DNA of 64,000 bases from Didymella arachidicola. Its lineage: Eukaryota > Ascomycota > Dothideomycetes > Pleosporales > Didymellaceae. Made by a program: the position numbers and the translations under genes. Shown piece by piece: positions 1 through 11,962 of the stretch; the first letter of the stretch is position 1; every line of letters begins with the position of its first letter. The stretch lies in contig CM049993.1 in the NCBI GenBank assembly GCA_016630955.3, positions 186,001-250,000 on the forward strand. The letters are read 5' to 3'. Under the pieces are notes generated by a model that was not told the origin of the DNA, did no database searches, and saw nothing but the letters and a program-made list of their open reading frames with translations.

Positions 1-627
1 CTGCTTCGCGCATCGTTCCAGCTTGGCATCGCGGGCAGCGCATCTTCATTGGCAGGCTTGCCATGTGCGTCGAAGGTCGCGTACTGCGGCTGCTCTGGCG
101 ATGCTGGGCGCGCGAACTTCGGGTTGACTTGCGGATTGAAGTGAGGGTTGCTTGGCTGGCGAGTAATTGACGGCGCAGCATGGGACTGGTACTGTGTGTT
201 GATCTGCGGCTGCGGTGGTGGTGGAGGCGCAAACGAGCGCGCTTCAGCATAGGGGTTCGGCGACGCATACGGCTGCTGAGGGTATGGCATTGGGGGCGGG
301 TAGCCTTGGTTCTCGCTCTTCATGCGCTTGTGCCCCGAGCCGCTGCTTCCACAGCAACACGTACAGCACTTGCAGCAGCAGATCGTACATTCAGCAGCAC
401 AGCAAAGACAGCGTGCTATGCAGAAGACGACGCTGAAGGCAATAATGCCGGCTATAATGATGGCGACAATGACTGGCCATCTACGCAGCGTAAGTGACTA
501 GATGGTACGTGGGGCAGCTGTTGACTGACTTGCAGTAGCTCTTCGCCATGCAGTTGTCCCATGATGACAGCGTATGCTTTACGTCTGCGAACGTGTCGCG
601 AGGCGCGAGGGTGAAGCCGGGCTGCAT
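1..627 (-). CDS. Fibroin-3-related membrane protein (partial, 3' end outside window)
   Basis: Minus-strand gene entering from the left edge. Exon 1 is 627-530 and exon 2 runs from 480 to beyond position 1; the 49-bp intron 481-529 has GT-AG borders. The N-terminus contains SSWDNCMAKSYCK, then a single hydrophobic segment (WPVIVAIIIAGIIAFSVVF) followed by a strikingly Cys-rich stretch (CLCC...CTICCCKCC) and a Pro/Gln/Tyr-rich tail. This order is what I know from fungal proteins annotated as fibroin-3 related; their function is unknown. The Cys cluster directly after the membrane helix suggests palmitoylation or metal binding at the membrane face (inference). ATG at 627 is chosen because it opens the conserved block; the stop codon is not in the window. 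Confidence 0.7.
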
Positions 628-1265
628 GGTGTGCAAGTGCCCGGACCTCCGGGAGATAGACGTGTCGTTCGTGTACGTAGCCGGCCTGCGGTTCGTTGGG
701 GCTGCTGTGTGCAACGTTGTGAGTCAAAAGCAAGCGAATGTGTTCAGTTCATTCCACCATGAGGTCAGCCTGCGAACGGCGAAACACGAACAGAGGATGG
801 GAAATCATGCAGCCGGGGCCTCTCCTAGTTGAATGGCTGCGCGCAAGGATGGTGTTGATCAAGATCAAACGCGTGCCGCACCACCGAGCACGGGCTGGAG
901 GAGCGCCCAGGGGCTGGCGAGCCACTGTGGTTGGTCCAATCTGGTTGTTAATCTGGTTGTTTGGTCAAGGTTTGCCGAGGAATGTTGCGCGGCTGCTGCG
1001 CCTCACAGCGCTAGCGGGCGAACCATACACGAATACGATGCATCGTATGGCAAACTGCTTGACTTGACATCGACATCTTGGACCTGAAAGTACGTATACT
1101 CGCGCTCACGATGGCGCTATACGCTTGGCCAAGGCAGACTTGATTACCGGTACCGAGCCCTCCGTAGATCCGTCTTCGCTAACGTGTTCAGACTCTACCT
1201 CTGGTAATGAAGTGCCATAGGTATTTAGTCACAAGCAAGAAATTCACAACGAGCCACAACCACCT
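628..1265. other. Intergenic, no gene recognised
   Basis: Holds the promoter side of the fibroin-3-related gene (minus strand). Open frames here are short, lack family resemblance and overlap each other on both strands. I see no RNA gene or repeat. Confidence 0.5.
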
Positions 1266-2883
1266 TTATTCGGTCACCACTTGCTCGAACAGCGAATATA
1301 GATCGACTTCCTTCAACAGGACCAATTTCCCTGGTCGATTCTCAACCTCCGACGCAGTACCGCAGAACTTGCCAAGGATACGACCGCCTCGAGCACCGTA
1401 GGTCGGCTTGGCTTCTCGCCTTGATTGCGTTGCCCTGCATGTAGTAGAGACTACAAGCCAGCCCACTGATAGGCTGATTTGATCTCCGAGAAAGCTGATA
1501 AACCTGTGTGAACACGCGTCCACCGTGCAGCTTTCATGGTGGCAGTGTCTGAGCGTCATCGAGGCATACCCAAAGATATTAGTGCGTGATGAGCGTCGGG
1601 TAGCTAGCCGAGGGCATGCGATTCTTGAGAGCAAGAACCGAAAATGTCGTGGGTTTGACTGAAAAATGGCTGTATCTGGAATCTGACAGCTAGATCCTGG
1701 TCGCTACACTTCTCAATATCGACGGTGCCTTTGGGTTCTGCAAATGGTAGGTAGGTAGCTAATGCAGCGGCATCCGTTCGGATAGCAGTGAGCTTGAACC
1801 TGAGAGCCGTAAATGCAGAACAAGCAATGTGAAGTTCTTTGCAAAGTTACATACCTTTCGAAGGCGTGGATTCGAGCAAGTTTCGCGTGGCAGACTATTA
1901 CATCGGTGTGCAGCTTGCCAGTTTCATCGTTCATCCTGCTTGCAGCCTCGAGTATTGTCGTGTATGCTTCCTCGAGACGCCCTTGAGATGCTTGGATGTT
2001 GCCAAGGTTACCGAGCAGTGTCAATGTTTCTCGAGAACCGTTGCCAAACATTTACTTCGAGGCATCCGTCGTTGCACAGATTGCGTCCTCTGCCTCCAAA
2101 AACCGATGGTGACTTCTTATGACACACGTCAAGGACTGCCATTTCAAGAACTCGGTCGGCTCACGTCCGTAATTTGGCGTCTTCCCGTGCATGGTCGAAG
2201 CATCTCCACACACGACCTCAGCTTCTTTGAATTCACCTTCATCCTGTCACACCAGTGCAATATTGAAGATGCTAAAAAGACTATTCGAATGGTGATCTCC
2301 CAGTATTCTCTTCCTAACTTGCAAGACCCGATAATGGATTGCAGCCACCTCATGCAGTTTGCCTTGCACGCGCGACATGTGGGCTAGACCAGCCATAGAC
2401 TTGATCGTACGCGCATTTTCATCTCCTGACAATCTTCGACGCCACAATGGCGTTCATAGTAGCTTGCGAAAATCACCAAGGCTAAACTCTTCCACAGGAA
2501 TAGATTCGGTACTAGCTAGCCGGGGACCAGTCTCCATGGTTGCGTGTGGTAAAGGTAACGCGAGCATGCGACGTCGGCGATCAATCGAATTGTGTACGTC
2601 GTTGCTGTTTTCTGCTCGACGGAGCGTAACCTCAAGATCGCCAACGTTGTCTAAGATCAGGAGCCACCTCTCAAGCTCGTTTTGCTTCCTCACGGTTTCG
2701 AATTGTTGTGAGACGTCCATTAGTACTCTACCCGCGGTTAGTCGGGGTGACTTCATTTCTCTAACCCTCAAGCCGAAAATCAGAGCGGTGCAAGCATGTC
2801 TTTCTAATTCGAGGAATCCCAGAGATCCGATCTGTCGCCGTGTACGACCTCTACAGGCACGTCAAACTATTAGCATGATTTAG
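1266..2883 (-). pseudogene. Decayed TPR (NLR/kinesin-light-chain-like) gene relic
   Basis: Several minus-strand frames read as fragments of one tetratricopeptide protein. Frame 2447-2247 has the pattern of kinesin-light-chain TPR repeats (RTIKSMAGLAHMSRVQGKL ... VRKRILGDHH); it meets an in-frame TGA and then continues as QDEGEFKEAEVVCGDAS, again TPR-like. Frame 2051-1713 contains a further repeat (ETLTLLGNLGNIQASQGRLEEAY). Upstream, 2883-2454 contains WLLILDNVGDLE, which resembles a Walker-B-like strand of STAND/NB-ARC ATPases but is weak evidence alone. Frame 1634-1266 is unassigned. Frameshifts and stops between fragments make a functional product unlikely. It could instead be a badly split gene with several introns, but no clean splice chain was found. 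Confidence 0.45.
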
Positions 2884-3419
2884 GGCTCAAAGCACTGCCC
2901 TTGGAGATGATGGGCCATTCTAGTGCTAACTGTATTTCATCAACTCCTTCTAGCCCCTTAAGTGCCCTATCGTGATGCTGTGTATGCGACCTGACTGTGT
3001 CGTAAAACCCACAGATTAGGTCACGCATCTAACATAGAACTTGTTCCTAACATATAGCACTAAGAGCTAATATTACGTCGTCCTTTTAAATCGAATCGGT
3101 GACAGTCTCGTTGATAGCCGAATCTTGCTCCAAACGACATTCAACAATCAAGCAGCTTGAGGGCACCCGACCCAAAACCGTGTAGTAGAACGAACGATCC
3201 GTGGTCATACCTCATAGTGGGCAGTATTTTATATCAAGCAATTCATACGAGCTCATTCGGTGATGTCAAGTTGCGAGATGCGAGAAGTCTGTGATTCGCG
3301 ACAAGTGGTTGATTGAAGTATGTACAGCAATCTAAAAATATTTACAGCAACTGAAGGAGCGAATGGAAGACGAAAGCACCGAGCCCACCAAGAAAGATCC
3401 TCGCACAGACTCAAACAGC
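2884..3419. other. Intergenic, AT-richer, no gene recognised
   Basis: Lies between the TPR relic and the 3' end of the GH62 gene. It is somewhat AT-rich with no convincing coding frame; part is presumably the GH62 3' untranslated region. Confidence 0.5.
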
Positions 3420-4394
3420 TTATCGCTTGAGCGTAAGGACACCAGGGCGGTAAGGAAGCAGGTTGTAATCGCTGGGCACGTTCTTGGGGTCGCGACCCTG
3501 GTAGAACAGCTGCAGGTTGCACGCATCGACAGTGAAAGTCTGATCGGGATTGGCGCGGTACAGATCACCGTGGGAGATATCGTTGGTCCAGGTGGCGCCG
3601 CTGTTGACCTTGCCGGCGAAGGGATTCTGCTCGGAGGCAGCCTGAGGGGTCCAGGAACCGCTAAGGCTGGAGGCAGTGAAGCTGCGGAAGTAGCGGCCGT
3701 TGGAACCAATGGCCTCGACGATCATGAGGTACTTTGCGCCCGAAGTGGCGCCCTGGAGTGTGTAGACCTGGACGGCTTCGAACAGGTTGTTTTTGCTGTC
3801 GGTCATGACCACCGTGCTGGCGGTGCCGAAGTTGCCGGGGAAGTTGCCAATGGGCATGCTCGCGCGGTAGACGCTCCCATTATCTCCAGCGAAGAAAAGG
3901 TACATATGTGAAGAGTCTCCGATGATAGTCTGGTCGATAGCGCCGGTGTCAGAGCCGGAGATCTTGCCGGAGAAGAGAGGCTGAGCAGCGCCCCAGCTGT
4001 TGACATTGGAGGGGTCGGTGCTGGTGCGGTAGGTGAAGGTGGTGGGACCCCACTGGTACGCAAGAACCCAGACCTTCTTGGGCGAGAAGTAGAAGAGCGT
4101 AGGCGCAACGGCGTTGAAGCTCTGAGCGGTCTGGCTGGCAGAGGAGAGGTCGGACCAGTTGTTGACAAGCCCGAAGCCAAAGGAGCCGTACTTGCCACCA
4201 GAGCTGGCGGTGGAACCGTAGACGAGCTTCTTGCCGTTGTACTGAACAGCAGTGAAGTCCTTCAGGGCGGCCCAGCCGTTCTTGGGAGTAGCGAGAGGAC
4301 CGGTGGAGGTCCACGTGTACTTGGAAGGAAGAGCGCACTGCGCGGATGCGGTGGCAGCAGCCACGGAGGCGAGGAGAATGTTGGTGAGATGCAT
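3420..4394 (-). CDS. Secreted GH62 alpha-L-arabinofuranosidase
   Basis: Intronless 324-residue protein. Residues 1-18 form a signal peptide ending in ASA. The rest is a single GH62 domain, a five-bladed beta-propeller that removes L-arabinofuranosyl side chains from arabinoxylan. Candidate catalytic residues are Asp46 (ALKDFT, general base), Asp154 (GAIDQT, pKa modulator) and Glu206 (FEAVQVY, general acid). Family landmarks KYTWTSTGPLA, AYQWG and WTNDISHGDLYR are present. There is no CBM1, and the length matches single-domain GH62 enzymes. The product is expected outside the cell, acting on plant cell walls, which fits a saprotroph or plant-associated fungus. ATG at 4394 gives a perfect signal peptide. 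Confidence 0.95.
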   Translation of the reverse strand: MHLTNILLASVAAATASAQCALPSKYTWTSTGPLATPKNGWAALKDFTAVQYNGKKLVYGSTASSGGKYGSFGFGLVNNWSDLSSASQTAQSFNAVAPTLFYFSPKKVWVLAYQWGPTTFTYRTSTDPSNVNSWGAAQPLFSGKISGSDTGAIDQTIIGDSSHMYLFFAGDNGSVYRASMPIGNFPGNFGTASTVVMTDSKNNLFEAVQVYTLQGATSGAKYLMIVEAIGSNGRYFRSFTASSLSGSWTPQAASEQNPFAGKVNSGATWTNDISHGDLYRANPDQTFTVDACNLQLFYQGRDPKNVPSDYNLLPYRPGVLTLKR

Positions 4395-5941
4395 TGCTGG
4401 TCGATGGTTGAAAAGTGCTGAAATAATGGAAGTGAGTTGGAGTGCTTTGATGTCGATTCAATCAGTCGGCCAGGACATGTTTATATGTTTCCCCCCTATG
4501 GGCCCTTCATCTCGAAGCCCAGACACCTCATTACCTCGCCTTGTTTCTCGTAAGTTAGCTTGTTGCTCCCACCGGTTGAAGTAGTTCTATAGAACCGGCA
4601 TCTTTGACTCGCTGATCTTGAAACATCGGGCACAGACCGAAGCGGGGAAACGAATAACGAAACGAGCTACGGGAGCACACTTCCGCATATGCAGGGGGAG
4701 AGTTCATTGACGAAGAAATACCAGACCGAGGTAGTATGGGTTGCCGAACTCGTGAATTTGATTGTATTTGCGCATGTTACGGAGAATTTAGAGCAGGCGT
4801 GTGGGGAGACAAGACTCCACTGTACTCTAAAAGCCGCTTAAGCTTCATGTCATGGTCTCGATTGCTTGGACGACGACTTCCAGAAGCCTGGTAGTTGTGG
4901 CGAAGGCCCTCGTCGTTGGGAAAGTGGCGCAATGGCGATGCTGTGCGTATCATATGGAGTCACCTTTAATCAGGCGTTTGCGCCGAACGTCGTTCGGAGG
5001 CTGCCCGATGTGACACACCTAGTGTTTGATATCTCAGGTACTTCACTTGAGAACTTCTCTCGCGGACCAAAACGGGTACATGCGCCGTGCGATCACAGAG
5101 ACAGTGAGTTGTGACGGCAGAGTGCAGACACGGACTCTATGAAGTCAGTCTGATGGGAGGACAGACGGTCAAGTCGACATTAGAAAGCGCTGTGACTGCC
5201 ACTGCCATGCCGCGTGAACGGTGGACCCCCTTGACCAGTGATCGCCATTTTGCCATCCGGGCACCTCACAGCATCTTTGATGATGAGAAAGGTGAATAAT
5301 CTGGAATGAAGTCGAACGGTAATGCCACCAGTCACAGACCCAGTAGATCTATCATGCGAACAGATTTCGGTAATTTGAGGGTGTCCTAGATTGCTCTAAA
5401 TATATTGTTGTTGCCGTTCTGTGCTTTCCGTGTTATCGTATCCGTTCAGCATCCGTCAAGCTATCCGTTCCGCGTAGGGCTGATGAGTAGCGAAGCAGAC
5501 ATTTTGTACCCACAGGAGCCTCGACTTGACCAGTCGCGTATGTTCTGAGGACTAGTATGACAGTTCTTGGCGAACGGAGACCTGAAGGCTTATTCCAGCT
5601 TCTTTCCAAATCATAACAATGGTGTAACTATCGACTTGGAGGCGGCTCATCTGGTGCAGCAGAGCTTTCGGGGAGTGATCGGAACGAGGTACGTAGGGTC
5701 GGACGCTTTCAGTGACTTCAAGACGTACATTGGGGGGTCCAGCGGAGCGGGACCAATCTCAACCCTATGGCGTGTCGTAGTTGCGCATGTTGGTGGTGGT
5801 GAGGTCCAAGAGGATCGACGACGTCATTGCAGGGCTGCACAAGCCTCGGCCCAAACTCCAAAAGCGAGATGATCCATCAAACGCGCCGAAACGCGCGTCG
5901 CTCGAATGCTAGTGTGTTGGCCTCGGCCAGGCTTTGGCAAG
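4395..5941. other. Intergenic between divergent GH62 and SDR genes
   Basis: About 1.5 kb. The part next to 4395 is the GH62 promoter (minus strand), the part next to 5941 is the SDR promoter. Frames such as 4866-5114 and 5567-5872 resemble nothing and lack splice or codon-bias support. Confidence 0.5.
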
Positions 5942-7050
5942 ATGTCGTCTCCATCGCCAGCCTCAAGCCGATTGAGCCTGGTAATCGACTTTCTCCATAC
6001 CATCTGGCTCCTCAGTACTGGTTTCATCATCCCTGAAATCGCAGACGCAATCGCAGCTCTCAGGATGGGCCTCACGTTCGATCCGGCTAAAGATGTTGGC
6101 GGCCTGGAGGGCAAAGTCATTCTCGTGACGGGCGGTACACAGATCTCTGTGCGACTACTTGTATCTCCATTTGACTAACAAGGTCAGGCAATGCTGGGCT
6201 GGGCAAGCAGACAATCACATACCTCGCCGCCCACAAGCCAGCACGAATCTACCTCGCCGCCCGCACCGCATCGAAAGCCTCCTCGGCGATCTCTGATATC
6301 AAGACCGCCGTGCTCAATGCCTGCGAAATCATCCACTTGCCCCTCGACCTCACATCATTCGCCAGTATCGCCGAAGCCGCGGCAACGTTCGCTCGTTCTG
6401 AGACTCGCCTAGATGTTCTGATCAACAATGCAGGCATAATGGCGTGTCCGTATTCGACGACCAAGGAAGGTTACGAAATCCAGTTTGGTACGAATCACAT
6501 GGGTCATGCGCTGCTCACCAAGCTCCTCATACCTACCTTGCTGAACACGAGCAAGACGCACGGTGATGCACGCGTTGTTACACTTTCGAGCGCAGGCCAT
6601 GCCATAGGCGTCCCGGGTGGTCTGATTCTTGACCAACAAAAGCTTGAGCAGCAAGGGACCTGGAAGCGGTACGGACAATCGAAGCTATGCAATCTGCTCT
6701 TCGCGCGGGAACTCAGCGAGCGGTATCCACAGATCACATCTGTTTCGCTGCATCCGGGTGTCATTTTCACCGATCTGTTCCAATCGCTGCGAGCGAACGT
6801 GTTGCTGAGAGCAGGACTGTGGTTCTATGGACTGTTTTTCTTTATGATGCCGGGGCATTACAAGAGTACAGAGGGCGGCGCGCTGAACCAGACCTGGGCG
6901 GCCACCGCTCCGAAAGAGGACTTGGTGAACGGCGCGTACTACAAGCCTATAGGTGTGAAGAGTGACGGTAGCAAAGCGGCGAGGGATGCTGGTTTGCAAA
7001 AGAAGTTGTGGGAATATACCGAAGCGGAGCTGGCGAAGCACGGGTACTGA
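5942..7050 (+). CDS. Short-chain dehydrogenase/reductase (retinol dehydrogenase/WWOX-like)
   Basis: Exons 5942-6134 and 6188-7050, with a 53-bp GT-AG intron whose removal rebuilds the cofactor motif TGGNAGLG; the protein has 351 residues. Rossmann landmarks are TGGNAGLG near residue 62, NNAG at 144-147, the catalytic Ser in VTLSSAGH near 198 and YGQSK (Tyr226, Lys230). The N-terminal 40 residues contain a hydrophobic helix (LSLVIDFLHTIWLLSTGFII), so membrane attachment is likely. Family members use NAD(P)(H) to oxidise or reduce lipids, retinoids or small alcohols; the substrate here cannot be told. An in-frame ATG at 5906 would add 12 residues; 5942 is preferred because it starts just before the Ser-rich leader and helix. 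Confidence 0.85.
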
Positions 7051-7177
7051 GCTTCGAAGAGAAGGCCGCAATTTCAACAATGACACTGCTCTACTCGAGG
7101 TAGAGGCGAGCTATTTGGTCCCTACTTAGCGTTTCATTGTTGTCTCTCTAAGCTTGGTTGCGTTGTCAATTACTAAC

Positions 7178-8897
7178 CTACTGGCCCTTTCGCACGTACT
7201 CGACAGGTCCAACGTATCTGTGTCGACCACGAAAGACGTAATAGAGAAGCGCAAATACGATCACCGACCCGTATCCCAAGATCGCCCAGTTCATGTCGGC
7301 CGGTGCTGGGCTTGGAACCGTAGGGAAGAAAGCGAAGATCCACAGAAACAACAGAAACAGAACTGCGATGATGTTGATGGGCAGTCCCCATCTGCCCAAG
7401 TTGAATTTCGACGGTAGCAGCGACTCCCCACGTATTCTTTTCAGCGCAACACATGAGATCGAGATCATGTATGTAGTCAACATGGCGGAAACCCCGAGAG
7501 CCAGAACCTGCTGGAAGGCGACTGCGGAACCCAGGGTAATCAACGACAGCAAGAGCACAAAGATGCTCGTTACGTACGAAGAGTTAAGCGGAACTCCGAA
7601 CCTCGTCGAAACCTGTGGGTATCAGCATCTTGTGCTCGACGAGGCCGGTGGACATCACTTACCTGGCTGAGGTTTTTCGAGAATGGGACGCCACTGTCCC
7701 GAGCAAAGGCGAACAATTGGCGTGAGTTCGTTGCCATGACTGCAACACAAGCGAAGACACCAATGACCAATGTTATGCAAGTCAAGCCGGTAGCGCCTGC
7801 CTTTGATCCGGTTGTGTTGAGGAATACCTGGACCTGCTGCGAACCCAGCGGCGTCAGCAACACCGACATCGTGTCACCGACGCAGAACGCGAACGTTACG
7901 GCCATTATCCATCCGAGGATACCGTTCCCCAGCCAGGTCCACATCATGGCGCGTGGAATGACATGGGATGCATTGCGCACTTCCTCGGACATGTGTGCTC
8001 CAGCTTCAACGCCAACAAAGACACCAGCTGCTCCTGTCAGACCGACCATGGTCGCCAGAGGGACACTTCCCCACATCATGTTGTCTTCGAATGCCGTGAA
8101 TACAGCTTCTGAGGGACTCCTGTCTCCCATGACCCAGAGCGGGACAATCACTGCGAAGAAGCCTGCCAAATGCAGGATGACGATGATGCCTTCGATCAGC
8201 GGAAGCTTCTTCGCACAGGAGATGTTGAAGAACAAACAGACAACAAGGATCCCCCAGACAATTAACATCCCGTGCCACGGCTGCGGGGTGTAGGAGGGGT
8301 TCCAGAGGATGATCAGGGCCGACATCTGCTTGCCAGTGAGATAGGTGACGAAGCCGGCCGCCGTCTGCCAACCTAGGACTCCTAACCATCCGACTATATA
8401 GCTGACGAACTTCTGGCAGCTTCGCGGTGCAAACTCGCTGACCCAGTGATACTGTCCGCCAGATGTTGGAGCCCTTTCGTTGTCAGACAAGCACTACGAT
8501 ATGATTCAATAACCTACATCGAAGCCATCTCCGCCAACGAGGCCGTGACGAAGCCGAAACAGATCATGCAGATCAAATAGCCCCAAATCAAACCTGCTGT
8601 ACCTCCATTGGCTAAAGCGAACACAGCTGTCGACAGGATGTTCTCCCACGTCGAGAGAATCACTGTACAGAAGCCAAGGATGGTTATGTGCCGAAAATTC
8701 CTGGTTGTCTCCTGACGTTTGCCCATTCGGATCATGTCATGTCTGTCGGCATTTGTACCGTCTTTTGCTGAGATCAAGATATTCGGCTCGGCTGCATCAT
8801 GACAATAGGGCTCGCTGTCTATGCGAGATGTAGCTTTTTTTTCGTGGTCCATCTCGGCAAGCATCCTTGATGCAGGTACTGGTGGAAACGATAACAT
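7178..8897 (-). CDS. APC-family amino acid/choline/GABA permease
   Basis: Three exons: 8897-8518, 8473-7663 and 7612-7178, with GT-AG introns of 44 and 50 bp; 541 residues. Splicing restores EMASMAPTSGGQYHWV, the family signature for the TM2-TM3 region of the fungal amino acid/choline permease group (yeast Hnm1/Uga4 relatives). About twelve hydrophobic segments follow, including the GVEAGAHMSEEV substrate-site region and RQLFAFARDSGVPFS. It is a proton-coupled plasma-membrane transporter for an amino acid, GABA or choline; the substrate is not predictable. The first in-frame ATG is 8897; 8864 and 8852 are alternatives. It ends only 127 bp from the SDR stop on the opposite strand. Confidence 0.9.
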
Positions 8898-10394
8898 TGT
8901 TTAATCTGGTTTGGGAGAACGTGTCTTATATAGCATGGACCAAGTTCTTTCAATCTTACAGGACAGCTCCACCTCGCGCTACGTTGGCTGGCCTCACTCG
9001 CGTTGCACCAGCCTGCACAACGTTTTTCCACAGAATGTCTACGTCTCCAATCAGCAGCTCATGCTCCTTGTCATCAAGATTATCGCCCGGTGTCACCAAC
9101 CTTGCTCACAACGTATTCTTCCGCTTCCGCATTAGGAAAGATGCTCGTCTCACCTGCATGTGCGCCTTGCGATAAACCGAGTTACTGTCGGCCTTACCAG
9201 CAAATGAAGACTCCGGGACAACGCTCGCCTGCTTGTATTGGAACTGCTCGACCACGGCAGGTCAACTGCTCGATGTTTGCGTTTGTGCAAACCTGGCCAA
9301 CATACTCTCGAGAGCCACGCTGCCAAATGCACTGATGAATGCAATTCTTCTTTGGATCAAGATTCGGACGCTTTTCAAAATCAGCGACAGTTTCCTGCAG
9401 CGGCTTAATTGTAATCTCGACCGATGAATGATACCCCAGCGAGACTTACCGGGGGAATGTGCTAGTGATCGAAACATCCTAGCGAATCAGTTCGATTTAC
9501 CGGCTGTGCGGGACGGCCCTCTAGGGCTCCGGTTTTGGATCTCACCATTGTATTAGGCCCACTGTATCTTCTGCACGCTCGGTCTGTCTTCAAAGCACTC
9601 GCCTGTGCCCCGCGATTATTCGTACAGTTCTATCCACTTATTGTTATATCCTGTACGGAATCACTGTCACTCGGACCCAAGTCGAGATCAAGCTTTGCGT
9701 CGTCGCATCTTGTACGACTTGATTGATGCCAACATAGCACAAGGTTCCTTGTTGTATACTCCTGCCTCTACACAGTGTTATATTTCTCTGTGGGGTTCAA
9801 TCCGAGCCTTGAATCACGATAACAAACAACCCTCCAACTTCGTTGACATTATCCTGAGAGGTTGTTTTTATCAGGCCCCACTCTGATTGCGGGTGGAAGT
9901 TTCATTTCAGATTACAGCTAGGTTGTGCAACCGCTGCGAATCTTGCATGTGCTGTCGAGTGGCCGTCGAGACCTACCTGAATTGAATATGGCTTGTTCGC
10001 ATCTGATCTAAAATGGATCTCGCCTGAGGTTGGCGTTGGCTGTTTAGCCGGACAGGCGGTAGTCGGCAGGTGGATTGCGCCTGCCGTTCCGCCCTCACGC
10101 CACGTTGGGGCCAAGCCCGCGCTGCTGCAACAACGGTGCAGCTGCTCAATCCGTGGTCGAAGGATTAAGGATGCGGTTCGCTCTCTGTCGCTTAAGCTTA
10201 ATAACCTCACTTAGATGGAGCTTATCTGGGCCAGTCTCGTTGTGCGACTGTCCAGCACGCGTTGCATCGATAGTCAGCGTGCATTAGTCCCATCGCTGCC
10301 AGCGATATACCGAAACTGTTCATATACTCGGTGACTCGGTGACTCACAGAACGACCTGGATCAATCTCATCCTTCCGCTTTTACAAACTTGCAG
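8898..10394. other. Intergenic between permease and GNAT gene
   Basis: About 1.5 kb shared upstream region of two divergent genes. No protein family match or RNA gene was seen. The CGG-N8-CCG palindrome of the proline cluster was looked for here and not found. Confidence 0.5.
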
Positions 10395-11179
10395 ATGGTA
10401 TCTGAAATGACAATTCAGAGCGAAGCCAGCATGGTAACTTCTACTTCGAAGCCCCCGTATGTGACACGTCTGGCGCGGCTTTCGGACTTGCCCTCTATAG
10501 CACGCGTCTGGCATAGAGCATTCTTTGACGATGAGATCATTGGCGAGATCATGCACCCGCATCGAAACGAGCACCCCGAGGATGTGTACTGGTTTCTGTT
10601 GCGAGGAATTAGGGAACGCTTCTGGGACTGGCGACATCGGTTCTGGGTTGTTGTTACCCAGGACAAATACGGCTCAGAAACCATTGCAGCTGCCGCTGAC
10701 TGGCGTAGATTGGGCAAAGGTGGTGCTGCGATGGAGCTGTCAACGGTAGACCCGCGTACGTTTGAAGATCAGGGACAATTATGACGTGAATGCTGATTTC
10801 CTCAGGCAACCTCATCGTACCGGCCATCCGAACATGGCATAATGCCTTGCTGCGTTTGTTCCCTAATCGTGCTGCCGATGCTTCACGATCATCCTTCCTC
10901 GACGACGCTGTGGCGGCTTCGGAGCAGTACTGGGCGGGAGATCGGTCGGAGTGCTGGGATTTGTATGTGTGCGGCGTAGATCCTGAATTCCAAGGCAGAG
11001 GATTTGGCAAGATTCTTGCTCAATGGGGCGTGGAAGAGTCTCGGCGAGAGGGCACAGAAGTATGTGCCAGCGTACTGTGTGGAGAGAAGAATCGTGGCTT
11101 CTACAACAAAGCTGGCCTAACTGTACAAGTTGGAGGTCGAGAAGGTTACGGAGGTGGTATTGCTCTATTCACGAGGTAG
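10395..11179 (+). CDS. GNAT-family N-acetyltransferase
   Basis: Exons 10395-10755 and 10806-11179 with a 50-bp GT-AG intron; 244 residues. The C-terminal half carries the GNAT core: LYVCGVDPEFQGRGFGKILAQ is the beta4/acetyl-CoA pyrophosphate-binding loop (Q/R-x-x-G-x-G/A type), followed by EVCASVLCGEKNRGFYNKAGL. This is the architecture of many fungal FR47-like acetyltransferases acting on small amines or unknown substrates. The upstream frame could be opened by non-ATG codons, but the first ATG in good context is 10395. Lies between an amino acid/amine permease and a secreted amine oxidase, so a role in amine metabolism is possible but unproven. Confidence 0.8.
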
Positions 11180-11962
11180 ATGTCACCTTTCGCTTGGTAA
11201 ATCGCGGCTTTGATGCCTGACAGATACTCCAAGATTGTAGGAATTGACTGGCAATCTGCAGGTGCCGATCTTATCGCCGTCAAGACACGCGTTCAAAACC
11301 TAAGATCTCCCACTACCGCCACCCAAATTACTTGCACTCCCCTTTTTTGTCGCAAGTCTACCTTGAAGAGGCATGCTACGGCTAATATGGCTCAGCCAGC
11401 AGCCTGAGTCTGAGCCTTGTTCGGTGATCTTAGCTGCCCGAATTATCCGAGAGTCTTTCCCACAACACCAAAGCTGAGATGGACATCATCCAACCAGAGC
11501 TCGGATCTCGGAACATGGAGACCGATGGGGGTGAGATCGCTTTAGCCTTTCATGGCGAGCCAATCGTTCATCAGTCAGACATCCTGCTGGATACAGATGA
11601 TTACACAATGCTGACGCTGGGCAGATGCATACCAAGATGACGTCCTCAAGAACACTTAGGAGATTGGTCCGGCATGGAACGGATGTATGCATCAGGGCAT
11701 AATGTTTCAACGACACGGTATTCTCTTTGTACACAGCTTCGTGAGTCTTTCGAGATTCGGACATGGCTGAGGGCGCCGGGTTGCGCCGAGAGTTGACCCT
11801 AGTCATACCGCTACGACAACCGGGAACGCCTGCAGCTCGGCATGATGAGCAGCCATAACGTGAGCAGAAAGCTTCGTGTATATAAGGTGATGACCCACGC
11901 GGCACGTTCAAAGAACACCACAAACAACCTTTTTCTCTCCTCCGACCTCGCCATATTTCACC
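11180..11962. other. Intergenic, promoter of the amine oxidase gene
   Basis: No convincing gene. The last 80 bases before 11963 include a pyrimidine-rich tract (ttttctctcctccgacctcg), typical of fungal transcription start regions. Confidence 0.5.

Noticed and set aside
2454..2771. Intact NB-ARC ATPase domain
   Set aside because: Only a Walker-B-like string is visible; no P-loop found in frame, so kept as an uncertain part of a relic.
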